A DNA stretch of 64,000 nucleotides from NCBI RefSeq assembly GCF_024679095.1, contig NC_066517.1, positions 132,001 through 196,000 on the forward strand, given 5' to 3'. A program made the position numbers and the translations under genes. Positions within the stretch are counted from its first letter, which is position 1, and every line of letters starts with the position of its first letter. Below are positions 13,299 to 27,451 of this stretch, in pieces. Source of the DNA: Eriocheir sinensis (taxonomy: Eukaryota > Arthropoda > Malacostraca > Decapoda > Varunidae). The notes beneath the pieces were generated by a model. That model did not search any database. It saw nothing but the letters and a program-made list of their open reading frames with translations, and was not told the DNA's origin.

Positions 13299-14335
13299 CT
13301 CTCTTTTATTGATTTCCGAAAGGCTTTTTACCTAGTTCACCATACCACAGTCATCAACAAAGCAATAAACCTAGGGCATCACCCTAACCTGGTCTCCTGG
13401 CTGGCTGATTTCCTGCACCAGCGTAGACAGGTGGTGAGATTTCAGGGAGTGGCCTCCCCTCCTCTACACCTTACTTGCGGGGTACCTCAGGGGTCCAAAA
13501 TGGGCCCTTTGTGCTACCTTATTCTAATTGATGACGCCCTGACCCACACACCCCACCGCTGGAAGTACGTGGACGACACCACAGTGGGAGTAACAATCGA
13601 CAACAGCAACCCAGATTATTCCCACCTCCAGGAAACACTACACAACCTACACACATGGACAACACAAAACATGGTCACCATCTACGACACCAAAACTACA
13701 CTCCTACACATCAACACCTCCTCTGCCCCTGTTGCCCCCCCTGTGGTGTCCATCAACGGCACTCCCCTCCAGGTAGTGACATCTGCAAAACTACTTGGAG
13801 TCACCCTGGACAACAAGGTCACATAGCTCACCAGATCTGCCACCTATAAGTTGTACCTGCTGAGGAGACTCAAAACGCTGGGGGCCCCTGAGTGTGCGCT
13901 GGCGAGCGTGTACTCCTCATTCATCCTCCCCAAACTGACATACGCGTCCTCCATCAACATCACGCAGCGCCGCCAACTTGAACGCGCCCAGAAGCGAGCC
14001 TGCAAAATCATCCTGGGCCCTCACTACACCAGCTACCAGGACGCCCTCGACTCCCTCCATCTCACCAGCCTACAACACCGTCACGAGACCCTACTACACC
14101 GGTTCGCAACCAAGCTTCTCAACCAGCCCAGACACAGACACATCCTCCCACCCGCAGTGAACCGCCCTCAGCACTCAGTGAGACACCACAACATTATTGC
14201 CCCGAAACGGGCACGGACTGACCGCTATAAGAACAGCGCTGTGCCCGTGATGGTCAAGTATATCAACAATGCAAATTAGGAGCAGCACTATTTGTATGTT
14301 TTGTAAATATTTTTCATTGGACTTATTGTTGTTGC

Positions 14336-14398
<63 letters not shown>

Positions 14399-14653
14399 CA
14401 CTATTATTATTATCATTATTATGATTATTATTATTATGAAGATTATTATGATTACTATTATTATTATCATTATTATTATCATGATTATTATTATTATTAT
14501 CTTTACTATGATTATTGCTATTATTGTTATTTCTATTTTCCTTTTTATTTTCAATCATACTACTTTGTTCATTTGTCTCATTCATTTCATTTCATCTTCC
14601 ATTGATGTATATTTTCAGCTCTAGGGCTGCCTGGTACTTCATGCAATAAACCG

Positions 14654-14688
<35 letters not shown>
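13295..14688 (+). mobile_element. LINE copy B (same family as A, 5'-truncated, (TTA)n tail)
   Basis: Begins at the same RT position as copy A (CTTTTATTGATTTCCGAAA, 13302 onward). Carries GVPQGSKMGPLCY and HRWKYVDDTTVG, then a single in-frame TAG (13824-13826) before a frame open to 14279 that includes LLRRLKTLGAPE, LERAQKRACKIILGPHY and the C-terminal NIIAPKRARTDRYK. The 3' UTR has a long imperfect ATT tract (14337-14520), then the family 3' end with AATAAA and a (TTA)n tail. The catalytic Asp pair is intact but the stop and 5' truncation make it non-functional. Confidence 0.87.
14337..14520. repeat. (ATT)n with degenerate continuation, in LINE B 3' UTR
   Basis: Perfect TTA units to about 14398, then ATT/ATC/ATG variants. 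The poly-Ile and poly-Asn frames are artefacts. Confidence 0.9.

Positions 14689-14749
<61 letters not shown>
14689..14749. repeat. (CA)n microsatellite
   Basis: About 30 units, at the junction between the tail of LINE B and the start of LINE C. Confidence 0.95.
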
Positions 14750-18428
<3,679 letters not shown>

Positions 18429-18430
18429 TG

Positions 18431-19031
18431 GGCCAATGTTCCGTCAGTGTTGCCAGATAGCTTAGCTCGTCACAGTTATCAGTTATGTGTTCCAGGTCTG
18501 TGTTATAGCATGTCAAACATCAATAACATCAGTAGTGCCATCTGAACTGTTGAAAATAAAGTAACACAGCCCGAGGAGCAGGGGACGATGTTCCGTCAGT
18601 GTTCCCAGATAACTTTAATAATAGCTCGTCACAGTTATCAGTTATGTGTTCCAGCTCTGTGTTATAATGTGTCAGACATCAATATCATCAGTAGAAACAT
18701 CTCAGCTGTTGAAAATAAAGTAACACTGCCCGAGGAGCAAGGGACGATGTTCCGTCAATGTTCCCAGATAACTTAGCTCGTCACAGTTATCAGTTATGTG
18801 TTCCTGCTCTGTGTTATAATGTGTCAGACATCAGTAACATCAGTATATACATATCAACTGTTGAAAATATGTGTTGTCACGAAATAATTAACATATATTT
18901 GATAAAACTGTGTAAATAAAGGGTAAGTAATGACGTCACGAGCTGGCAATACGTAGCCTGGCTGAGCGCGCGCTGTGATTGGTCCTAATTTCCCGTGGAG
19001 ACGAGGTGTTCCAGACTTGGCGAATATGCCC
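18431..19031 (-). repeat. Right inverted arm: about 3 copies of a 152-159 bp subrepeat plus head
   Basis: Tandem units begin at TGTTCCGTCA (18437, 18589, 18748), giving spacings of 152 and 159 bp; the last is partial. The remaining part (18870-19031) is the reverse complement of 11043-11220. In the minus orientation it reads from the tRNA-like head at 19032-19100 into these units, as a SINE with a tandemly repeated body would. Confidence 0.85.
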
Positions 19032-19100
19032 CCGGGACTCGAACCTATGGGTTCACGGGCTCACCACGCCGGCACGCTGATCGACCACTCAGCCACCGCC
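19032..19100 (-). mobile_element. tRNA-derived SINE head
   Basis: On the minus strand GGCGGTGGCTGAGTGGTCG supplies a Pol III box A (TGGCTGAGTGG) and GGTTCGAGTCC supplies box B, at tRNA-like spacing. It is Leu/Ser-tRNA-like in its D arm. It continues into the repeat body on its 3' side, so it is a SINE promoter and not a tRNA gene. Confidence 0.75.
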
Positions 19101-20022
19101 TCGATCCTAACCATCCCTGTAGCTACCGTCAGCTGTCAGCCTGTCGCAAGAGAGAAAAGTAATCATTTGGTACTCGGTTTACTTGGTTTTGAAGAGTAAT
19201 CAAACCCAAATTACTCGGTTTGCCAAAAGTACTCGGTTGCCCCATCCCTACGATTCTCCTGCTGGCAACGTGATGAAAGTAATCCAATGAAAGTCCTCAC
19301 ACCAAAGAAATGCTGCCAAGTCATATTCATTGAACGATCTGCCTCGTAACATGGACGTTATCACGCATCAGCAAATAAAAATAAATAGAAAAATAAAATA
19401 AATAAAAATTTCACTAATGTATATAGGTTTTTGGTGAAGTACAAAGGTTAATGTATACTCACCCTCCCGAAAAAAAAGATCCTACATGTCGTCATACCTG
19501 GGCCAAAATAGTCACTTCCAAAACTTTTTTTGACAACAAAAATAACGTTACAGGAAACGCTGTGCCGAATGGCACACGGGGCACTCATACCAGAGAAGTG
19601 AGAAGGAGCAGCGGACTGTGATACTATCTCCTCAACAGGTCACCCGATGCACTAATACATGCCCATGAATGAGTTGAAAAAGTCGGCCAAGGTTAACCAC
19701 AGTGAACGCGAGTTTCAAAAACACCTTAATTTTTGTGCCAAATGGCATACAGTTTCCATTTATTGAGGTTAGTGAAGAAGTTATTTAAGTTTCCCATGTA
19801 AAGTACAGTTTCTTTAATTACTCCTCCACATATTTTTATAAATCCTGCAGTTTAAGCTGAAATTACTGAATCCATTATTTTCCTTTATTATAATTAATTT
19901 AATTTAGTTTCTGTATATCAAGTTTTCTATTCTTAGTTGAACTGAGATAGCTACATATTTGCTTTTCTCGGGTTTTGTCTGTATAAGTTCCTGTCGTTGA
20001 AATAAACAAGTCTCAGCAAGAA
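19101..20022. other. Unassigned sequence left of the Gypsy element
   Basis: AT-rich, no coding frame, no recognised element ends. Contains short CTCGGTTT repeats near 19165-19235. Confidence 0.45.
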
Positions 20023-20724
20023 TGTTATAGTAGGATATCAATGTATTATTATTATTATTTAATATCACCACGAATTAGGCATACAATTGTCAATGGAAAA
20101 AACTCACGACAGATAGATCACGCCACCTTATAGGAATGTCGTCCGTCAGTGTTTACCGTCTCAGTTTTGTATACATCGCATTTCATAGTGCGTGGAGGTC
20201 ACCTTGACGTACAGTCGACGATAGAGAGTAGTGTCACGGTTTTCAGAATGTTTAGTCTGGTGGCGGTATCTGGCAACTATACCACGGTGACGCATTCACT
20301 GGCGATGTTAGTGACGTGTTTCAGTGTGTACCGTGTGTGTGTGACCGTGAAATTATAATATTGTATAATATTATATTATATTAAAATATAATGTAGTTAA
20401 AAATATACCGGATTACATGAATTCAATTTAGAAATGCGATAATGAATGTCTTCTACATGATGATGATGATGATGACGAGGTAAAACATATCACAAACAGT
20501 CTGAAACACTTTTTCTTATTAGACTTTGAAAATACCGTGTGCAATGCTGTCCTTCACAGAGGCAGGCAGTGACTAATGCTCCTTACCATCAAACAGCAAA
20601 TAGGCTTGAGGGTCTGTTTAACTCGCAGCCTTAATTCCCGTCACTATAAAGCCTCAAAGACAATTCAGATCATCAAAAATCTAAAATCATTTCTCCGTGA
20701 TGATTACGTATTATCTAAGTATAA

Positions 20725-20727
<3 letters not shown>

Positions 20728-20764
<37 letters not shown>
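20728..20764. repeat. (GT)n microsatellite
   Basis: About 18 GT units inside the nested DNA element. Confidence 0.95.
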
Positions 20765-20765
<1 letters not shown>

Positions 20766-20839
20766 GAGCTCGGCACGTCGCTGACTAGCTGACCCCTTGT
20801 CGCTGATGGACAAGTCTCCCGTCCCCACCCAGCATCTCG

Positions 20840-20840
<1 letters not shown>

Positions 20841-20876
<36 letters not shown>
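20841..20876. repeat. (CT)n microsatellite
   Basis: About 18 CT units inside the nested DNA element. Confidence 0.95.
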
Positions 20877-20880
<4 letters not shown>

Positions 20881-21635
20881 TTTTTTAAGTATTAAAAATT
20901 ATACGTTTCCACAGCCACTGACGTGACAGCTCAACTGCAGTGCCTGCGGACATAAGGGCTTTAATAGAATACCGCTACTCCAGCCGTCAAGGCCCGCGGT
21001 CGACGACGCCATCATGTGAACGTTTATAGCCTATTATTACGTATAAAAAAAATTATAAAGAACAAGATCTCGGCTGTCAGGGATTTTTTTGTATTTAGTT
21101 AAAAGGCATAACAATCTCCCCTAATAAGTGCAATATATTTTTAAATGTATCATAGTTTGATAAACAACTTAGAGTTGCTCTTGACTAAATTTGAACGAAA
21201 CTAAAAGCTCGTGTCAAAATGTAGCGACAGAGCCTAAAGAAAAAATATTTATTAAGCGTTAGCGACGGACACTTCTGATAATATCTATCTTAAAATTATG
21301 TAGAGTGCACCTGTGACCACCGATCACCATAACAGTACGGTTTCGATAGGATATAATAATTTTCATGTCACGTGGAGGGGTTGCCAGATGTCGCTTTCTG
21401 AACGAAACTTACTGGACAGTGTGTCATTACTCTCTATAGCCGACTGTACGTGACCAATTGTAACAATTATTTTCCAACCTGTAACTCGTCACTCCTTCAC
21501 GAGAGTCCGACTGACACACAAGGACAGTCGCTCTCGCTCCGATGCTCCTTTGTACATAGGCTACGAATATATTCGGCTTAAGGAAGCTGAAGTCTTAATC
21601 AACGCCCTTTAAACGCCCCCCGCCAGCCCGTTACA

Positions 21636-23344
21636 TTTGGTTGGCAGCGGTCACCACCGCGCCTGTGCCTTCGCTACTTCGTTCTCCTCCAAGCTCCGAG
21701 CCATGAGAACTCACCAACAAACTCCGGGGACAGGCGTAGACGGAAGGAAGAAGTCACAAGCCAGCCGTCCGCGGCAACTCACCAGGCGCCAGCTACAAGC
21801 AACTCACCAGGCATCCGCTACAAGCTCTATACAGGCGTCAAGCCTCGAGCACACCCGCGGCAACTCACCAGGCGCCAGCTACAAGCAACTCACCAGGCGT
21901 CAGCTACAAGCTCTATACAGGCGTCAAGCCTCGAGCCACCTACAGGCCTACGCAGCCGAGAGCGAGGGCCACAATCTACAAGCCGCTCCCCCGCTTCAAG
22001 CCAGCACTGCTACGAGCACTGCAAGCCACTCACAGCTCACTCGAAGCCCTCCACGATACACCCTCGGGCCTCCGCCCGCGGGAGGAGGCACGCCCAGCTG
22101 ACCTTGGAACAACCCACATGCCCCTCGCACCACAGCGGGCGGCAACACCGCCGCTGCCGGGAGCACCGGCCCAAACCTCTTTCGGCAAATAGTCAGCAAG
22201 GGTACCCGCGGACATCTCCCGGTGACTGCAAGCAGTTACCACTACCGTCTCCTGCAAGGCGTCTTCTCAAGAGGTTACACACCCAAGTCGTCTTATCTGC
22301 CACCGCGACCCATCTCTCAATATAACAAGAACGCCGCAGCCGTCCTACGTCTGGCGGCAGTGTTCCGGCACCGGCACCCAGCCGCGGCCAGTCAAATCGC
22401 TGGGTCAGCAGTTTCCAGCAGCCAGTACAGGTCCACCGATGTCCGCCCTTCCCTCATCTCTCACCGCCGCTGCTGCCGCGGCTGAGGTTTCCCGACGCGA
22501 CTCCAACGACTGCACGTACCCCAGGGCGTCACCAACCTTTGCCCTCTCCACTACATCAGCTGATTAATCTTGGTATTTGTGGATATTCCCTTCTGGTCAA
22601 AATATACCGGCTCGGCTTATTTCAGTTTTGTTTCGAGCAGAGGCACGACCTTTTTGTTTCTGTGTTCCTAACACTGTTAATCAGTCATAATTGTGAGAGT
22701 AACGTTCATTCGCATACGATATTGATCCTTTCTTATTGTTTGCTAGCGGTATACTGTGAGTTCCCTGATCAAAGTTAATCTTCCTCAGTGTGCCCTGCCT
22801 CCGTTTTCTCTTCGCCGCTCGAGAGAAAACGAGAGCTTCAAAGGTATACTCACTTAATTTTCTCCTACCCAAAATACCGCAGTATTTATGGAGTTATTAT
22901 TTTTTTTCATATACCCATAACATTATGACATTCCATTATAACCTTAACTTTTATTACGTCTAACTGGCACCTTGCTAGCCATTCTTTTTTTTTTTTAGGG
23001 TTTCGGCGCAAACTATTAATTCATACACGTTACGTTTATTGGTTAATAATTACAGCTATCAAAATATGCTCCTATGTTGTAACTGATTTACACCATAGTA
23101 TGAACGAAGACACTCGCTAAACTCGGCGACACTTTTATGCATTTAACACAGACCACAGACGAAGAGGGTACGGAACACGATACCAAAACCGATGAATTTA
23201 CTAAGGTAATCTTATGATCAGGCACTCATTATTTATCAATTCCAGGCCGCAGAATTCGTTCACCCCCGGGTTCGTCGGCATACTTACAACCCACTCAAGG
23301 TTCAAGAACACCCTCACCATCAACCCCTCGCAACAGCCGCAACA
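21636..23344 (+). pseudogene. Gypsy leader and degraded gag region
   Basis: Lies between the 5' LTR and the gag zinc knuckle. 21640-22500 is GC-rich with an imperfect internal repeat: a segment with CACCAGGCG..AGCTACAAG..CTCTATACAGGCGTCAAGCCTCGAG occurs twice (near 21790 and 21875). 22500-23200 is AT-rich. No long frame and no recognisable capsid motif. Capsid coding is therefore missing or too decayed to see. Confidence 0.5.
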
Positions 23345-23706
23345 TTGCAGGCTCAAAGTAAGGCATCTCTCACCTGTAGTTTTTGCAAACAATCAGGACA
23401 TTCTGTACATTCTTGCTTCGCGAAACGTAGGGAATCAACACACTCAAGACATGGCTCTGATAGGAGGTCAGGAGGTTACAGGGGCGGGCATCATTCATCA
23501 CACAGGAACCCTAGGCCAAACCATCAGCGGAAGGCTGCCTTTGCCTTGTCCACGGGAATTGTTTTCATGATTCAGACAGTTGTCCTGCAATACAAAAAAT
23601 CAAGGAGGAACAGAAGTACAAGTCCTCGGCGGACAGTAAACCACACTCCTCCTCTTCTCAGAATAAAAAGACATGACTTCGTGACAGCCCCAAGGCGTAC
23701 ATCCAC
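23345..23706 (+). pseudogene. Gag nucleocapsid remnant with CCHC zinc knuckle
   Basis: The frame carries CSFCKQSGHSVHSC, a perfect C-x2-C-x4-H-x4-C retroviral nucleocapsid knuckle that binds the RNA genome, followed by a basic Arg/His/Gly-rich stretch. It overlaps the protease frame in another register. Confidence 0.75.
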
Positions 23707-24723
23707 GTGTCCTTTAAGGACAATACTAATTGGGAGCAACTTGACTCCGTCATTGCCGCCTTGGGACGGACAAGCATAATTGCCCTCCCTTGCAAAGTGG
23801 GCAAAATTTCACTCACCTTAGCGGTAGACACAGGTGCGACAGTCAATGTCATCTCAGACTCCGCTTACAGGTCACTGACACGACAGGCGAGAGGGGAAAC
23901 TTGGCCGGTCCAAGAGAACGACCTGAATGTGGTAGGCGTGACGGGCACCACTTTAGGAATCCTTGGGCGAGTACCACTAACAGTCAGCTTACATGAAAAA
24001 GTATGTCCCTTTCGAGATTTCTTTTATGTCTCTAGCAGGTTTGCTTTACCTGTGGATGGGATCTTAGGATTAAACGCCATGAAAGACCTGCACATAACCA
24101 TAAACCCTGAAAGCAACGCGATCGTGTATCAAGGCCGACGCATACAGGGGATGGTAAATCCATCGCCTCTGTCACCTGTAATCCCACCCTCAGAGGGGGA
24201 AAATGACCAACCCACCACAGACTCAGGGTCTGCCACCGCCCAAGTGTCACCTCTTACGGTCAAACCACACGAAAACATTGCAGACTTGTGGCGGACAGTA
24301 ACGGCAGTCGTAGAAGGTCCTCAAATAGTTCCGGATCGTGCTGCAAAACTTGTTAAAATCCGTTTGCCTAACGCCCCTCCAACGGGCAGTGATGTGTGTA
24401 TCGACGGAGCTCCTCACATACACCGCGTGACGGTGGAGGTAACTCTTGCAACAGTCAAGGAGGGAGGTTTTGCAGAGGCATTGGTAATAAACACGTCTGG
24501 ATCCCCTGTATCCTTAAAACACGGTGTTAGATTATGCCAGTGTCTAGTGTATGGGAGAAATGTCGCCCCGGAACCAGCTGAATACCCTTCAGCCCAAGTC
24601 TCAGGCATAACCTTGGCGTGTCAGGCTTCTCCCGAACAAGACACAGCTGATTTAGAGGCATTCCTAAAAGTTGCACACTATTCCGATATTAAGCCAACCT
24701 TAGTCCGGCTTCTGGAACATTAA
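23707..24723 (+). pseudogene. Gypsy pol: aspartic protease part, ended by in-frame stop
   Basis: Retropepsin-like domain with active-site DTGATVNVIS at residues 41-50 and a downstream hydrophobic GILGLNAM, consistent with the paired ILG strand of retroviral proteases. The frame then runs through the linker towards RT and is cut by TAA at 24721-24723. The same frame continues after the stop into RT, so this is one nonsense change in a single pol frame and not a natural boundary. Confidence 0.85.
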
Positions 24724-25635
24724 AGGGGGGCGCTTGCTCTACCAGGCGAGCCGCTTGGAGTTACGCAGTGTGCTGAACACCACATTAAGTTAAAACCCAA
24801 TACAAATCCTGTATATATCAATGTGTATAAACTCCCCCACAGTCAGAGGGAGGTCGTACAACAACTTATCTCTGAAATGTTAGAACAAGGTGTCATCAAA
24901 GAATCGAATTCCCCGTGGAATTCACCCTTGTTTCTGGTTCCAAAGAAAGACGGTTCTTATCGTCCTGTGATTGATTTCCGGCGTGTGAACACCGCGACCG
25001 TGGATGATCATTTTCCGCTTCCCGTTCTTAGAGATCTTCTGATGTGTCTCGGTAGAGGAAATAAAGTATTTACGAGTCTTGATCTGGTCAGTGGCTACTG
25101 GCAACTGCCCATGGCCCCCGAGTCACGTGAAATAACGGCTTTCAGCACGCCTCATGGCCACTATGAGTGGACGAGGATGCCGTTCGGGCTCAAAGGAGCT
25201 CCCTTGACATTCCAAAGGACAATGAACAGTATTTTTGGTGACTTGCTGGGCAACTCTGTCTATGAGTATTTAGAAAACATCATCATAGCAAGTAAAGACG
25301 TGCATGCACACATGGAAACCCTAAAAGCAGTCCTACACAGACTTCAAGAGGTCGGATTAAAGCTCAAAATCACCAATTGTGAATTCTTAAAGCCTCGGAT
25401 CAAGTTCTTGGGGCATGTCGTGGACGAATTCGGCATCCCCACAGTGGACGACAAAATAAAAGCTATTGCCGAGTTCCCTCAGCCAACGTCTACAGACAAG
25501 GTACGGTCTTTCTTGGGTGTCGCAGGTTATTACAGGCCTTTCATAAAGGACTTCGCAGCACGCGAGTCCCCTAACCCATCTATTAAAGAAAGACGTACCA
25601 TTTCAGTGGCTCCCAGCTCAACAAACGAGCTTTGA
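24724..25635 (+). pseudogene. Gypsy pol: reverse transcriptase with altered catalytic box
   Basis: Ty3/Gypsy RT blocks in order: LPHSQREVV, SPWNSPLFLVPKKDGSYRPV, DFRRVN, TSLDLVSGYWQ (first catalytic Asp present), FGLKGAPLTFQR, then YEYLENIIIAS at the place of the YxDD box, then FLGHVV and FLGVAGYYRPFIKDF. The two box Asp residues are read as Glu and Asn (25273-25278), which should abolish polymerisation. A frameshift at about 25560-25575 ends the frame. Confidence 0.9.
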
Positions 25636-27181
25636 GGATTTAAAGAAAGCGCTTACACAGGCTCCGGTCCTTGTCTTTCCGGATTTCAAGGACCCCTTTC
25701 AGCTTTGTACCGACGCTTCGGCTAGTGGACTAGGAGCCGCTCTGATGCAAACAGATAAGTCCGGAAAAAAGCATGTAATAGCGTTCGCCAGTCGAGTGCT
25801 AACAGCTCCGGAAAAGAACTGTTCTGCTACCCACCTAGAGGCTCTTGCCATTGTGTGGGCTCTGAAGCATTTTCGAGACATGGTGATGGGGTACATAATT
25901 GTGGTTTATACGGACCACGCGGCCATCACTGATCTTTTCAAGGGAAAAAACCTACACGGTCGTCTGGCAAGATGGTTCTTAACGATCCAAGCATACAATC
26001 CGGAGATAAAATATATCACCGGGAAAACAAATGTGGTCGCAGATGCCTTATCTCGGAATATTCCGATAGGCGCGATTACCACCCCAGAGGTCATCCACAA
26101 CTTCACTTCACCTGAGCTACACACTGCTCAGCGAGACCACCCTGTGTGGAAGAGGTTAATTTACGCCCTCGAGTCGGGAGACGAAACAAACCTTCCTAAA
26201 TTGCCAGTTCCCTTTTCACAATTCTTCCTATCAGAGGACAACCTCCTTTGTAGGTCATGGCCAACCAAACCGGTACCTATAGAACAACTGGTCATCCCAG
26301 ACAAATACGTCCCCGTAACGCTTAAGCTGGTCCATAACACACCCATTGCGGGTCACCCAGGAAGAGACAAGACACTATCTGTCACCAGACGAAAATTCTA
26401 CTGGCCCACATTACGGGTTGATGTAGAAAAACATGTCGCACATTGCGTCGTTTGTGCTAAGCACAAGGGGTCCGTAAAAAGGCCAGCACCTATGTTGCAA
26501 TACCCAGTACCAGAGGCGCCATGGGATGTTGTAAATATAGACTTATTACAGCTCCCCCAGAGCCAACATGGTTCGCGCTACTTATTGGTGTGCGTCGACC
26601 AGTTCTCTAGGTTTCTAGTTCTAGCGCCTCTCAAGGACAAGACAGCCACACGCGTGGCCCATGCCCTCGTGACTCACGTGTTGTGTCCACATTCGTCTCC
26701 TCGAATTCTTTTGAGTGACAATGGCACCGAGTTTAGGAACTCAGTATTGAGCGAAATATGCGCTCAGTTTAACATCACGCAATCCTTCATCACAGCTTAC
26801 CACCCAGCTGCTAATGGGTTGGCGGAGAGGGCTAATAGGAAAATCTTACAGGTCCTCAGGCCTATCGTGAACGATCTCCACGATAACTGGGAGGATTGGC
26901 TATCGCATATAGCCGCTTCCATAAATACGTCGGTAAACGACTCTACGGGGAAGTCTCCCTACTACATCTTATATGGGGTGGAGAAACGTCTTCCGTACGA
27001 CTTCCTAACAAAACCACAACAACCTCTCTACAACATTGATAAGTACGCACAACAGCAGATGCATATGTCTTCCACGATACACTCAGAAGTTAGGTGTACG
27101 TTAAAAGCTACGAAGGTTGAAATGATGTCAGAACAACACAAATTAAAATTAAAAGAGGGTGACACAGTCATGATTAAGTAA
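25575..27181 (+). pseudogene. Gypsy pol: RNase H and integrase
   Basis: After the frameshift the frame shows RNase H residues (LCTDASASGLGA, THLEALAIVWAL, YTDHAA), the VADALSRN spacer, then the integrase zinc region (HNTPIAGHPGRDKT ... CVVCAKH) and the DDE core: NIDLLQLP, LLSDNGTEF, and YHPAANGLAERANRK with the Glu. The catalytic triad appears intact. TAA at 27179-27181 interrupts the frame before the C-terminal domain. Confidence 0.9.
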
Positions 27182-27424
27182 ACGGAAAGGAGTTCGAAAC
27201 TGGGGGCTAAATTTGTGGGTCCTTACCGAGTTGTTCGGAATGTCAGGGGAAATCGGTTCGAGGTTCTCGAGTCGAATAGTGGAGTCAGTCTAGAAGTTCA
27301 CAGTGATCGTCTGAAAGTAATTCCCTCACCTTTGGACCTTGATAGTGGTACTCCCCCCTCAGAGTCAAATGTTCAACAAGATAATCCCAACACCCATAGC
27401 TATAACTTGAGACCACGGGTTTAA
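27182..27424 (+). pseudogene. Gypsy integrase C-terminal tail
   Basis: Same frame as the integrase, beyond the TAA. Contains the integrase C-terminal barrel-like GPYRVVRNVRGNRFEV and ends NLRPRV at a stop. The second nonsense change in pol separates it from the core. Confidence 0.8.
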
Positions 27425-27451
27425 ATACTTCATTCCCACCACTTTCAGATC

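Larger units (their letters stand above)
20212..21446. mobile_element. Nested TA-target (Tc1/mariner-like) non-autonomous element
   Basis: The ends are inverted: CAGTCGACGATAGAGAGTA on the left against CAGTCGGCTATAGAGAGTA (reverse complement) on the right. Weaker inverted similarity continues about 85 bp inward (ATCTGGCAAC is shared). It is flanked by TA on both sides (20210-20211 and 21447-21448). The 3' LTR shows the unoccupied site GACGTACGTGACC with one TA. The 1235-bp interior is AT-rich with (GT)n and (CT)n and no transposase frame, so it depended on a transposase elsewhere. Confidence 0.85.
20023..21635 (+). repeat. 5' LTR of Gypsy element, interrupted by a DNA transposon
   Basis: Starts TGTTATAGTAGGATATCAATG and ends AACGCCC..GCCCGTTACA. 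Matched to 29554-29934 with roughly a dozen differences by eye. Without the insertion (20212-21446) the LTR would be about 376 bp. Directly downstream, TTTGGTTGGCAGCGG is the likely primer-binding-site region; the priming tRNA is not assigned. Confidence 0.85.

Noticed and set aside
21637..22101. Functional Gag protein
   Set aside because: The frame lacks capsid motifs and is largely an imperfect internal DNA repeat; the zinc knuckle lies 1.3 kb further on in another frame.
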